Origin: Ehretia macrophylla
Taxonomy: Eukaryota > Streptophyta > Magnoliopsida > Boraginales > Ehretiaceae
Reading direction: 5' to 3'
DNA: 64,000 bases
Assembly: GCA_037974665.1 (NCBI GenBank)
Contig: CM075778.1
Coordinates: 10,281,001-10,345,000 of the forward strand
Shown here: positions 12,961 to 23,800 of the stretch, one piece after another
How positions within the stretch are numbered: position 1 is the first letter of the stretch
Layout: each line of letters starts with the position of its first letter
The notes under the pieces: model-generated
Databases searched by the model: none
Told to the model about the DNA's origin: nothing
Seen by the model: only the letters and a program-made list of their open reading frames with translations
Program-made: the position numbers and the translations under genes

Positions 12961-13650
12961 TTGTCGGAGCCATACGGTACGGAGCTTTAAAGATCGGCTG
13001 GGTACCTGGTAGCGTCTCAATCATGAACTCAATCTCCCTTGCGGGTGACAACCTCGGTAACTCCTCTGGGAATACATCGTCATACTCTCTAACCACTGGT
13101 ACCTCCACTAACTTGACTTGATCTGTCGTCTTGTTGATTAAATAAGCCAAATACCCACTACAACCTTGCCTCATGTACTTCACAGCTTTGATTGAGGATA
13201 TCACGGTATTTCCTAACAAATCACGTTTTCCCTTCACTTTAAGCACAGGTTGTCCCAGTACCCGGAACTCCACAACCTTCGTCCAACAATCCAATCGTGC
13301 ATGATGTTGGGACAGCTAATCCATCCCCAAAATAACTTCATAGTCTTGAAAAATAAGCACTATAAGATCGGCCAAAAACTCTCGATAGCCAATTCGAATC
13401 TTACATGCTTTACACGCCAATCTAGTAGCATATTTGGATCCCATTGGGGTACTAACCTCTATATGATCTGGTAAGTTTTCAACTGGTAACTTAGTGCGAT
13501 ATGCACATTTAAGGGTAATGAATGAATGCGTGGCTCCAATATTACTAAGCACCTTAACACATTGATTTTGAACCAGGAAGGTACCTTCAACAACTACTGC
13601 ATCATCTGGGAGTTCTGCTTGATCCATGGTATAGGCTCGAGCTTGAACTC
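12950..13650 (-). mobile_element. Tekay protease and linker region (fossil)
   Basis: The region between gag and reverse transcriptase contains the aspartic-protease-like segment around GATHSFI and a downstream VILGMD, both typical of retropepsins of this family. The linker EYDDVFPEELPRLSPAREIEF leads into the reverse transcriptase. Confidence 0.75.
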
Positions 13651-14750
13651 TTTGTCTTAGAGCACCCCTTATAGGCTGATTCTGTACACCCTTGTTCTGC
13701 CACCTCGGACAATCCCTAGCTTGGTGTTTATCACTTCCGCACCCCAAACACATGCCAAGTTTCTTCCAACACTGAGCTTCCATATGACCTTTCTGGTTGC
13801 AATAACTGCACATAACATTCCGGGCAGTAGTTGCACCTCCTAGTGTTCCACGAACTACTTGGGTGGCTGGGATATTAGGCTGAGGCCTAGTAACTGCTGG
13901 TCTGGCCTGATCCTGGGGATTCTGGGTCTGGAATGCTTTGGAATGACCCTGAGTCTGAAAGGGCCTCTTGTTCTGCTGAGACAGACCAACTTTCATTGTT
14001 AGTTTCTTCTCATTTATCCTTGTTGTAGACGCAAATACAGCATTATAAGTATCAAACTCCACTATTGCCTGCCAATCCTGAATTTCAAGTCTCAGCCCCT
14101 CAGTAAATTTCCATACCTTGGTGGTCGGGGTTTGGACCATATGTGGTGCATACTGGGAAAACCTATCAAATTTCGCCACATACTCAGCCACCGTCATATT
14201 TCCTTGCCTCAGGTACATAAACTCTTTCATTTTCTTATCTCGGGAGAACTCAGATATGAATTTACTCTTAAACGCTCTGACAAAGTTTCTCCAAGTGTTG
14301 GGAGTATGCTAAGCCTCCCATTGATCTCTCACTGCATTCCACCACGTTTCAGCGTCACCTTCTAACTGAAAGACTGAATAGGTGACCCTTTTCTCATCTG
14401 TATAGTCCTGTGTGGCATAAATTTTCTCGATCTGAGATAGCCAATATTCTGCCTTTTCATCATCCGTCTGGCCCATGAACTTTGAAGGATTATAAAACAG
14501 AAAATCCTTGAGGTTATCACTTTCCCTATTATCTTCGTTTCCGCCACTGTTACCAGCACCATGATTGTTGTTGTTATTATTATTATTAACCGTTGTTGCT
14601 GCCGCTATCGCTTGTTGTTCTATCACTTGACTCTTTCTATCTATAGTAGTCGCCATCAAATTGAACATCACCACTCTAGGATTAGCTTGATTCGCATTCT
14701 AGGGCTCTTGAGATCCAGTGTTACTACAAGTGTTACGACCTGCCATCTAT
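13650..14750 (-). mobile_element. Tekay gag region with zinc knuckle (fossil)
   Basis: Gag-like sequence includes DDEKAEYWLSQIEKIY and the Pro/Gln-rich linker before a CCHC zinc knuckle (CSYCNQKGHMEAQC) and a second Cys/His cluster (CLGCGSDKHQARDC). The N-terminal part has an Asn tract encoded by a short AAC/AAT repeat. It is broken. Confidence 0.82.
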
Positions 14751-15002
14751 AGATATAGAATATATACTACCCACGGTTATAGGTTATGCATTCATTATAT
14801 GACAAATGAATATATGCATTAACAATATCCCTATCACCCAAGTTACACATAGACAAGAAGCAAGTATAGCACGTCAAGCACATAGGTTCATATAAGCATA
14901 TAAACACTAAACAAATTTTATCTCGAGGTTTCTACCCACTAACCAGGGGTTCTAAAACCCGGACTACGCTAACTAAGGCTAGTTTTATACTAACTAAAGC
15001 TA

Positions 15003-15014
15003 GCTCTGATACCA
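15003..15014 (-). promoter_or_regulatory. Primer-binding site of the Tekay element
   Basis: On the minus strand TGGTATCAGAGC lies about ten bases after the end of the 5' LTR. It is complementary to the 3' end of initiator methionine tRNA, the primer usual for plant LTR elements. Confidence 0.85.
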
Positions 15015-15024
15015 CCTAAATAGG

Positions 15025-17061
15025 TGTCACGCCCCAACCTCTACCTACCGCTAGGCTAAGGCCGAAACGCGACGTTCGTAAATAATAATACATGTAAATT
15101 GAAATCTTAATAACCTATACAATTTTTTGTATTCCATAAAAGTTCAAAAGTCTGCCAATACACTGGCCTTAGAGGTTAATCACAACCTGTTACATATATA
15201 CAAGACCATGATCCTCATATTCAAGCATAAGGACTAGCCAACAATCAAGTATCTAGGTCTCAGAAGAATATGAGTATTTAACTACATAATAGTTGTCCAA
15301 AAGAATAAGTTAATACATCAAGCATTCTTAAATTACATCCACCAACGGAAATCACATAAGGCAGCAATCATCGATGTCACACCAAAGAGTTTCTCCAACT
15401 CCTTGAGGGGCGTTAAAGAAAAAGGTGAGCTACACTTAGCTCAATGAGGGATAAAGAGCAAGAGAGTTTTTACAAAGGTTTTATCTTTTCGTAAGCAGTT
15501 TGATAAAACATGTCATGCACATAAGAACGCACAGATGATCATAACAAGAGCGTGCATTAACAGTCATGTAACCTTTCTCTTCTAAGATATCATTAGATCC
15601 TGTCAAGTGAGTTCTCCCGAGGAATCAATGGGTCCTAGCAAAAGAATGAGTCAATACTTTGGTAGTCGAGATATACTGGTAAGCCCATCGCCGCCCGGAG
15701 GTCCCATCATTATCCCAATCAATAATGGTTGTAACCGCCGCGCATAAACAACTCACACACATATATAGTACTTCAATCAATGCCACAAATATTATTAACC
15801 CGTGATCATCGTTGTGCAATGCAATTGAAGTTGATAAGTTAGAAGATATACAATGCATTCATATGTTACTTCCACGTTGCGAGTCATTAGCTAAGCATTA
15901 AGCATCAAGTAATCACATAAGACCTTTAAAAAGCTGCCAACATATAAGCTGAAAGAGGGCATGTCGATCGAGTAGTCGGGCAAGTGACTTGCCCGACTTA
16001 CTCGATCGACTTGTCGAGAGAATGAAGGTTAATACTGGTTGAGTAGTCGGGCGAGTGACTCGCCCGACTTCTCTTCCGGCCTGGGTAAAATCAACCTGTA
16101 AAATCACACCATTTTTGCTCATAACTTACTTGTCTTGCTACCAATGTTCCCCAACCACTTAGTGCACTCAAGAGGGTTACTAGATCACATAATCAAGCTC
16201 ACCAATCATGGTATAACACCCTTGAATCAAACCACACAAAAGAACACTCAAACAACAACAATTGCTCAAGAACACCAACTTTACCAATTAGGTTCTCAAA
16301 TTTTAGGATCTTGCCCTCTAACCTTGTATACAAACTATATCCATTCTAACACTCCCAATATCACATTTAACTCATCACACAACTCCTAAAATTCATCCAC
16401 ACAAGTTAGGCAAAATCCTAGGACTACAACACACAAACACACCCAATCTTCACATTGAGCTCATGTATGAACACCACTAGCAAGGTTAATCAACAATATA
16501 CAACATACAACCTTGGATGAGCTTTGACAATAGATCTTGAAAGAATCCCTCACCTTAGTCTTGGAATTTGAAAGTAAGATAATGCAAGAAACTACAAGGA
16601 AATGCTTGAAAATGCAAGAGAATGGCTTAATCTTCCTTCATTCTCTCTTCTTCTTCTTCTTCCTCTTATCTTCTTCTTCCATTTCTTTCTCCTTCCTTGG
16701 TCAAAAATTTGAGTGTGTGTGTGTGTGGTGTGTGTTTTTGCCTATACAATAATAGTGTTAAGATATTTTACAATTTTAGCCTAAGGACAAGAGTGCCCAT
16801 CAACTAGCTTATGTATTACTAGTTTGCCATTCTAGTTGTTTCTTGACTAGTTAGTTGCTATTCTAGGTTAGTAAGGCTTAATTAATTCCTACAATATCTA
16901 AGACACTTAAAATGCACGTATTTAACATAAATGCATGTAATTCAAGGTAAATGCACATAAATCAATATAAAAGCACATCAAATAAGGTAAATGCATATAA
17001 AATAATTTAATTATGTATGATATGATCTACATACATATGAGGTCTCATGCTGGGCCTTACA
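15025..17061 (-). mobile_element. 5' LTR of the Tekay element
   Basis: 2,037 bp, TGTCACGCCCC to GGCCTTACA on the plus strand. On the minus strand it has a donor-like AAG/GTGAGGGATTC at 16553, the stem-loop GAGCTA-AGTG-TAGCTC at 15427-15442 and an inverted-repeat block at about 15658-15716. It is uninterrupted and pairs with 4226-10176. Confidence 0.9.
15963..16068. repeat. Two strong palindromes in the 5' LTR
   Basis: 15963-16010 is a near-perfect palindrome, with arms of 23-24 bases starting GTCGATCGAG and one bulged base. 16046-16068 is a second palindrome made of GTCGGGCGAGT and its reverse complement around one central base. Both share a GTCGGGC core. The counterpart in the 3' LTR (about 9116-9230) is more decayed. 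Confidence 0.85.
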
Positions 17062-17273
17062 CGTTAGGTCCTTAATAGGGGGTGTGTGTGTAATACCCCA
17101 TATCTGTGGAAGATTATGAATATGTATGGTTTATAAGTGAGTATTGTAGGTATAAGGGATAATTTGGGTTAACTATTTTGGGCCAGTAGAAAAGAGGGCC
17201 CAAGTAGTTATTTCTTATGCCTACAACATTAGTCTTACCTGCGGGTCTAGGGTTCTAGGCTCGGAGCGTGACA
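17062..17273 (+). mobile_element. TRIM: end of internal region and second LTR
   Basis: The short stretch to 17088 (GTTAGGTCCTTAATAGGGGG) matches the end of the other TRIM internal region and acts as its polypurine tract. The LTR at 17089-17273 starts TGTAATACCCC and ends AGCGTGACA. With 3891-4225 it forms one TRIM split by the Tekay insertion. Confidence 0.75.
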
Positions 17274-17279
17274 AAATTG

Positions 17280-17820
17280 TGTAATATCCCACATCTGTGG
17301 GAGATTGTGAATATATTTAATTTATAAGTGGTTGTTGTAGGTATAAGGGATAACTTTGCTTAATCATTTTCAGCTAGTAAAAAAGAGGGTACAAGTAGTT
17401 AATTTTTATGTCTATAACACCATCTCGTCTGCGGGCCTGGAGTTTTGGACTTGGGGCATGACAAAATGGTATTCAGAGTCGATCACTAGCCAGTGTGGGA
17501 GCTAAGTGTTATACGGGACAAGGTGCTACATCAAAAAGGCGGTGGGAGCCACCTATTGAACCCGTATGAGTTACCTCTAGTATCTTGCACTACTTGCTTG
17601 GTCCTGATGTCGTTAGGTCTTTAACAGGGGGTGTGTGTAATATCCCACATCAGTGAAAGATTATGAGTTTGAGTGATTTATAAGTGGGTGTTGTGGATAT
17701 AAGTAATAACTTAGGTTAATTATTTCTGGGCCAGTAGAAAAGATAACCCAAGTAGTTATTTCTTATGTCTACAAACCAGTCTCGCTTATAGGTACAGAGT
17801 TTTAGGCTCGCGACGTGACA
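17280..17820 (+). mobile_element. TRIM, second copy in tandem
   Basis: LTRs at 17280-17463 and 17636-17820 flank a 172-bp internal region. This starts with a primer-like ATGGTATTCAGAG and ends in a polypurine AACAGGGGG. The six bases between 17273 and 17280 look like the first bases of a lost internal region. The series is therefore LTR-internal-LTR-(remnant)-LTR-internal-LTR, most easily made by unequal recombination. Confidence 0.8.
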
Positions 17821-18287
17821 AAGGCTGATGTTCACAAGATGGTCATGAAACACTTCAAAATATTAAACTTTATAATTGTTTTTCAATCAAAAAATCGAAA
17901 AAAAGGTTTACAAAGCACAACCTTTACAATTGTTTTTTGCTCAATTTTTTTTTTCCAAAAAAAAAGGTCAAAGAGTAAAATAATCTATCATATTGATAAA
18001 GCTGGGTTTGAGCTTTCCATATGCCCTTAACTTAGTTCGATTTGTAAAAATGTTATCTACAAAACAGAAGGGGTGAGACCATGCCGACCCTTCTTAAGAG
18101 AAATTTTCAAAACTCAAGTCATTATATAGTGGCATTGTACGCTCAAAGAAGCCCATAAAAGATGAACGTGAAAAAGTATCAAAGTATGCTACAACAATAA
18201 AAATGATTCAACTTTGAGTAATGTTATATTTTGTCTAATTTTTAGACACTCAAAAGTACTTCCTATAAGTTTAGAAGCTGAACCTAA
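17821..18287. other. Intergenic stretch, nothing recognised
   Basis: AT-rich sequence with A and T runs. A 71-residue open frame here has no recognisable features. Confidence 0.5.
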
Positions 18288-18557
18288 CCTGTTTGACTTA
18301 TGTTTGAAAATGCTTTAAGGTAAAAACTGAGGCTGAAAAAAGCTAAAAAACATAAAACTCCAAATCGGAACTTCTCAAAAAAGGCTTATGCAAAGTTGTT
18401 GTTATATAATGCGGGAAATTATTTTTCTTTTTCTTTCTCAAATATACCATTCCATATTTTTTAAAATCCAACATTACCCTCAAAATTTTTAAAAGCTCTA
18501 CTGCTAAAAACTCCATATTTCAAAAGTTAAAATTTTACAGTTAGGCCAAAGAAAGCC
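18288..18557. mobile_element. Tourist-like MITE, copy 2
   Basis: Flanked by TAA at 18285-18287 and 18558-18560. It starts CCTGTTTGACTTA and ends GGCCAAAGAAAGCC. Read on the reverse strand it is similar over its length to the element at 3114-3489, including TTTGGCCTAA and the TTATGTTTTTTA block. Confidence 0.65.
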
Positions 18558-19067
18558 TAACTATGTTTGTGAAAATATAGGATAACTTCGATCAAGCTAG
18601 CTAGGCTTAATAGGATGTGGAGTTTCCTATTTATAAGTCCTTTAGTAATCATGGCATTTATTTTTCCCTAGACGGTTGTGTGTCTTGAAATGTCTGCATG
18701 ACTTTTCGGGAAAGACGTGAGACACATAAGAGAAATATTGGTGCATTACGAAAAAAAGATGATTTCAGGTGTTGTGTCTCATCACTTTGCCCCTCGTGTT
18801 CTAAGTGCAAATAACCTTGCATGAATCTTCATACCTTTATAGGTTGTTGATATGACAATCTTTGAATGGGATGACCTATTTTGGGCTAATTGAATATTTT
18901 GATTTAATTGCATGTGTTATTGTAATAGTTTAATAAGGCTATATAATTCATAAAAATATGAAAGAAAAATATCTCGCCCTTAATAAATAAGGGACAGTAA
19001 GCCATATTCTTGTACTGAATTATTAAATTATTATGATTATGAGAAGTCCAATGAACATTAAGGTTTT
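18558..19067. other. Intergenic stretch, nothing recognised
   Basis: AT-rich DNA without an open frame of note. Confidence 0.5.
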
Positions 19068-19224
19068 TTTTTTTGTTTTTTTTTTCAAATTAAAAGAAGA
19101 CCTAAATTAATATTATATATATCACATACAAAGAATATTACATATGTTGAGAATCGAACTCAGTACATATCTCACATTAAGCGAGAATCATACCGCTAGA
19201 ACAAATACCAAGTGGTAAACATAC
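19068..19224 (-). mobile_element. SINE with a tRNA-Pro-like head
   Basis: On the minus strand the head TCTAGCGGTATGATTCTCGC matches the A-box half of plant tRNA-Pro (TCTAGTGGTATGATTCTCGC) apart from one base. GAGTTCGATTCTC follows as the B box. The body ends in an A-rich tail at the left. An 8-bp AAGGTTTT occurs on both sides (19060-19067 and 19225-19232) and is a likely target-site duplication. At about 157 bp it is a short plant SINE rather than a functional tRNA. Confidence 0.7.
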
Positions 19225-19242
19225 AAGGTTTTAGTACCTTAA

Positions 19243-19540
19243 GGTCATCTTTAATGGAGGCTCTAAAAGGCAATTTGGGTCTCTAACTCCCAAATTTGGA
19301 TCTCTAAAAGACAATAATTGAGGTTTTTAGAGACTCCATAGAAAAAAAAAAGCAACACCAATGGGGATTTGAAAAAAATAGAGACCGGGCTCTATTTTTG
19401 TTTAAACAACCGTGAATGATATCAATTTGAGAGAAAAATGTGAATTTGACATTTACAAACCCCCATTGGTGTTGCTTTTTATCCATGAAGTCTCTAAAAA
19501 CCTCAATAATTGCCTTTTAGAGCCTCCATTGAAGATGACC
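19243..19540. mobile_element. Tourist-like foldback MITE
   Basis: Flanked by TAA on both sides (19240-19242, 19541-19543). The termini GGTCATCTTTAATGGAGG and its reverse complement extend into arms of about 100 bases. The left arm carries an extra partial duplication of the TCTCTAAAAG motif. The TAA target and the CAATGG-type terminus fit PIF/Harbinger. Confidence 0.8.
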
Positions 19541-19574
19541 TAACCAAATAAGTTTGTACAAGTTAAAAAAAGAA

Positions 19575-20748
19575 AAGTAAAATGCACCATACCACCTTGT
19601 GTTTTACAAAAGTTGCATAATAAACCTTGTGTTTTTAAAAGTGGCATAAAACCCTCTATGTTATATATAATGTTGCACACTCTCCCCAATCCTAACATCA
19701 GTTAAATTTTGCTGATTGAAAGACATAAATGACGAAATTACCCCTATTAAATAAAAGCATTTTGTATTTTTATTTAGCTTTTCAAATTTTCTTCATTATT
19801 ATGCATCACATTAATGAAATTTCCATTAAAATAATTTCATATAAATTTTATTTCTTTTTATTCTACCTAAAATTACGAATCTAATGCTTCAAGTTTCATG
19901 TGATTTGAACAAGAGTTGAAAAATATATTAATTTTTGAATTTTTTTCAATCGTTTTGAGTTTAAAATCCCACCAATAAACTTATGCCACGTAACAGACGC
20001 GACCAATAAAGCAATGGAGGCTATAATTGAAAACAAACTTGCCATTACAAGGATTTGAACCCGCCACCTTCACCCCTACACACGAGTAACTTAACCATTA
20101 AGTTGTATGTTATTGTGAGTCTTGGTGGCGCACGATAAAATATATATATATTTCCGTCCACATTACAACAGCCACCGCTACATTCCATTTTCACCATTCC
20201 TCTCGTCATCTTCATTCTCTACCACTGCAACCACCTCCACCAGTCAGCAACAAATCTATCAGAATGAAAGTCCATCAAACTATTGCACAACAATAACCAT
20301 TTCAAAGTCATGAAACTTTGGGAAAAAAATAGGGTTTTAATTTAAAATCCAATATCAAGGCTCAATTCCTATATGAAAATTATTTATAGACTATGAGGAT
20401 TTTCAAAAGATTATTAATGTTGAGTATTTAAAATTATTTATGGTACAGATATGTAGTGGTGGTATGTGCTAGAGGTGAGGAAGAAGGATGAAAAAAAATG
20501 AAAGACAAAAAAATTAAAAAGAATATAAGGGTATTTTGGTCAATCAATATGTATTTTAATGTTTTGTGCGATTTTTAGTTGCATTGTAAGTATGTGTGTA
20601 TCACTCTCCGTTAAGTTTAACGGAAAATTGAACGAGAGAAATATGGTACAATATTATAGATAATACAAAGAGTTTTACGCTATTTTTGGGAACACAGAAT
20701 TTATTATGTAATTTTTCAAAATCACAATAGGTACGATGTATTTTACTC
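19575..20748. mobile_element. Non-autonomous MULE (Mutator-like) just upstream of the SDR gene
   Basis: Terminal inverted repeats of about 110 bp: the left end is AAGTAAAATGCACC and the right end reads GAGTAAAATACATC in reverse. Both are followed by matching TTGTG and AATAAA-rich blocks. Nine-base direct repeats AAAAAAGAA flank it (19566-19574, 20749-20757), the target length expected of Mutator. There is no transposase. A tRNA-like stretch with GGGTTCAAATCC lies on its minus strand near 20050-20110. Confidence 0.75.
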
Positions 20749-20857
20749 AAAAAAGAATTATCCGATTGGTTCAGCTAAAAACGGTTGGACGACAAAGAAA
20801 GCGGGAAGATAACGGCATTTATTTCCCAACAGAAACCACATCCTTTGTTGATCAACA

Positions 20858-23800
20858 ATGGCTGCTTCAACATTGGCTTCAACTCTTTCCCTTCAACACA
20901 CTACAGCAATCTACACTTCACTGCAATCTTACATCAGGGTCCACAAGAATGGCCTTCCATTTTCCTCGTTATCTCAAGTTGAAAAGCGGTCATTAACTTG
21001 CTTCTCATCATCCAAAAAGAAGAAGCAACTTGGTTTCATGGACCAAATTCTTGATTATATTGAAGGTAACAACTTCAATGTTCTCACTATATTGTTGATT
21101 TTTCTGAAGGCCCATAAATGTAGAGTCTTGGAAATTTTTTTTTTTTTTTTCTGTCTTATGGCTGTAAATTTGAAGTGTTTACCAGATAAGTTATAAATCA
21201 AATCAGGGCTTATCTTATTAGGTGATTTTGGTTATATGCATATGAACATCAATGGCAGAGGTATTCATGGGCCAGTCCGGGCTGTAACCCCTGTTAATTC
21301 CAAGAGTGACCCCATTAAAGGGGTGGGCTTGAGTTACATTTTTTGAAAATGTGTGTATTTGGAAATTCTTTTTAAACTGAAAAATTAATTTAGCCCTCGC
21401 TAAAAAAACGTTATCTATATCTAAGTACTCAATTGTGTATTTTAGCCCCTATTGAATAATAATTCTTGGCTGGCGTCCTGTGGTACTACTAGCAATAGGG
21501 ACTCTTTCTTTCACTATTCCCACCTCGGTCCCTAGCTTTTAGGCAGCTCGAAGAGAAGGTTGTTATCACAGTCGTGGATCCATCCCAAAGGACAATTTCG
21601 TTTATTTTGGTTGAACGCTATTTCTTATGTTAAGAGCTATTTACTCTTTTAGCTACATGGACGCGAGCTCTTGAGCGAAGTAATAAATGTCAAAAATGTT
21701 ATTGGCATTTTTCAAGTTTTTGTGGCGAGTCTGTTAAGTTTACTTGGTTATCTATCACCCTCTAATGCTTGTATTGTAGCAAGTATTAGCTGAAAATGCT
21801 GGCCCTCACACAGTGGTGGAGCCAGGATATGTTTTCAGTAGGGGCTAAAATCACACAATCAAATACTTATATATAAATAATTTTTTTCACTGACGGCTGA
21901 ATTGATTTTTCAACTCAAAAATACCTTAAAAGTACATACGATTTGAGACAAAATATGAGTTGACAGCCCACACATATTTTAGAGTGGCTCCTCCACTGCC
22001 CTCACATGCTCAAAATGCTTACTTTTTTCCAATAGTGTCTTTACAGACATATTAGATGTAAAAGCCCTGAAAAGATCCCTTGTTGGAGGCATGTGATCAC
22101 AATTATATGGCTTCACTTCATGTACAAACAATGTGTTGTATTACACACAAAAAGAATAAAAGAAATCTTTAAGAATAAGATGAATGACTAACGCAGGATT
22201 TCATTGGTGAAGATAATGGCAGTAACTATAGGATGAGATGAGGTAATTACTGAAGCAAGTTGATTTTACCAAGACTTTATGCTGTTCTGGTGGTTATGGA
22301 CCACCATTTCATTATTGCCGATCTTCTAGTTATGAACCATACGTTCGAAATCACCAGAAAATGAAGATAATGGCAGTAACTCTACACTGATTTCAGTGTA
22401 GCAACTACATTGTGGTAGAATCCCAGATGAATAGAGCCTATCAGCCTAAAGATGCTAACGATAAATATTGACCGAAAGCTCTGAAAATTGAAGGTAACAG
22501 GCTTGGATACTGCATTGCAAACAATGGAAGGCCAGATTTTGCTTCCTTTTTCAGTTCCTGCATTGGATTTAATAGAGAAAACATTCTGCGAATTTATATG
22601 TACTTCATCTTCTTGAGATTGTTTTTGTGTATATTTTTTAAGGGGGTCCTAAGCTCAGGAAATGGTATGGGGCACCTGATCTACTCCCCGAAGATGGAAC
22701 TGGTGTGGAAGAAGATGAGTCTCCAGGTCTGGCAATTAACTAAATGTTTGTGCAATCCCTGCTCTTAGTTATTGATAATTTAGTGACATATCCTTGTGAA
22801 AGCAGAAGAAGAGGAAGTAAGAGATGCAGTTTTAGTAACTGATGGGGACAATGAGATCGGTCAGGTAGGTTTTCGGTGCTTAGATTCTGTTTCTAATTAG
22901 TACTATTGCTCTTCACCTCCAATCCTCCGAGCAGAACTCCCAATTGTATGATTGTGATCTCTGTCCCATTTGCGTTACACGAAGAGTTGCTTTTTTCTTT
23001 CTCTATTTTCTTTAATTGTTTTTTGTTTTTTGGGGATGGAGGGAACATGAATAGTAGATGGCATTCAATTTAATTGTAGAACCTATTTTTTTCTAAGTTC
23101 CTTCAGTTAGTTCTCTACTTTATTGTACAAGGCCTTGCTTTTCCAGCGGATGAATCTAAGTTTTTTCCTGAGGTTTAACTTGCAGATGATAATACTATCA
23201 CTGATCGTCAAACGTATTCGGGTTAAAACGCTGGTGAAGGATAGGAAGGCTGCAATGGAAGCCTTTGGTACTTACGTTGAGGTTTGATACACTAGAATCT
23301 GAAAACAATATCTAAATGGCTGCTTAGTTTTTATCATTTTTACTAAAACAGCATATCAGTGTAAGTTTTGTGCTGATTTTGATATCACCTGGCTCTCTTT
23401 TCAAAGTCAATACCAGGAGATGCAAAGAATGGATCAATCATGAGGAAGGCTCTTAGAGGGGTCCGTGCAGTTATATGCCCAAATGTATGCATGCCTATAT
23501 CTAGTAATTCAATGTAAAAATCACTTAATTGCATCCATCCTTTTTCTCCTCTCTCTCTCCTGATACAAACATTAAGTCATGACAGCTTCAGATGGTGTAT
23601 TATGCAGGAAGGTTCTTTACCTAATTCTGAAAGCTGGAAAGGCATACAACATGTAATACTTTTATCTCAGGTACTTAGTTTTTGCTGGTATACGTGACTC
23701 TCTCTATTTGGCTTAAGTGAACTCATTTATGATTTTTAATTTATGAAAATGTGAATTTGTCTTGCCTTAACATTTTCTTTCTTTTATGGTGGTTTAATAA

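Larger units (their letters stand above)
4226..17061 (-). mobile_element. Ty3/gypsy chromovirus, Tekay/Del clade, degraded full-length copy
   Basis: Both LTRs, the primer-binding site, polypurine tract and all expected coding regions are present on the minus strand in the order gag, protease, reverse transcriptase, RNase H, integrase, chromodomain. This order and the C-terminal chromodomain place it among Tekay/Del chromoviruses. It is a fossil: the coding region is interrupted about eight or more times. The two LTRs differ at very roughly one base in ten over the parts I compared by eye, implying an insertion some millions of years old. The 5-bp flanks CGCCA and CGTTA agree at three positions and may be a decayed target duplication. 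It sits inside a TRIM and carries a 3.9-kb solo LTR in its own 3' LTR. Confidence 0.9.

Noticed and set aside
20045-20112. tRNA gene on the minus strand inside the MULE
   Set aside because: It has a B-box-like GGGTTCAAATCC and a weak A box, but I could not fold a convincing cloverleaf. A SINE scrap is more likely.
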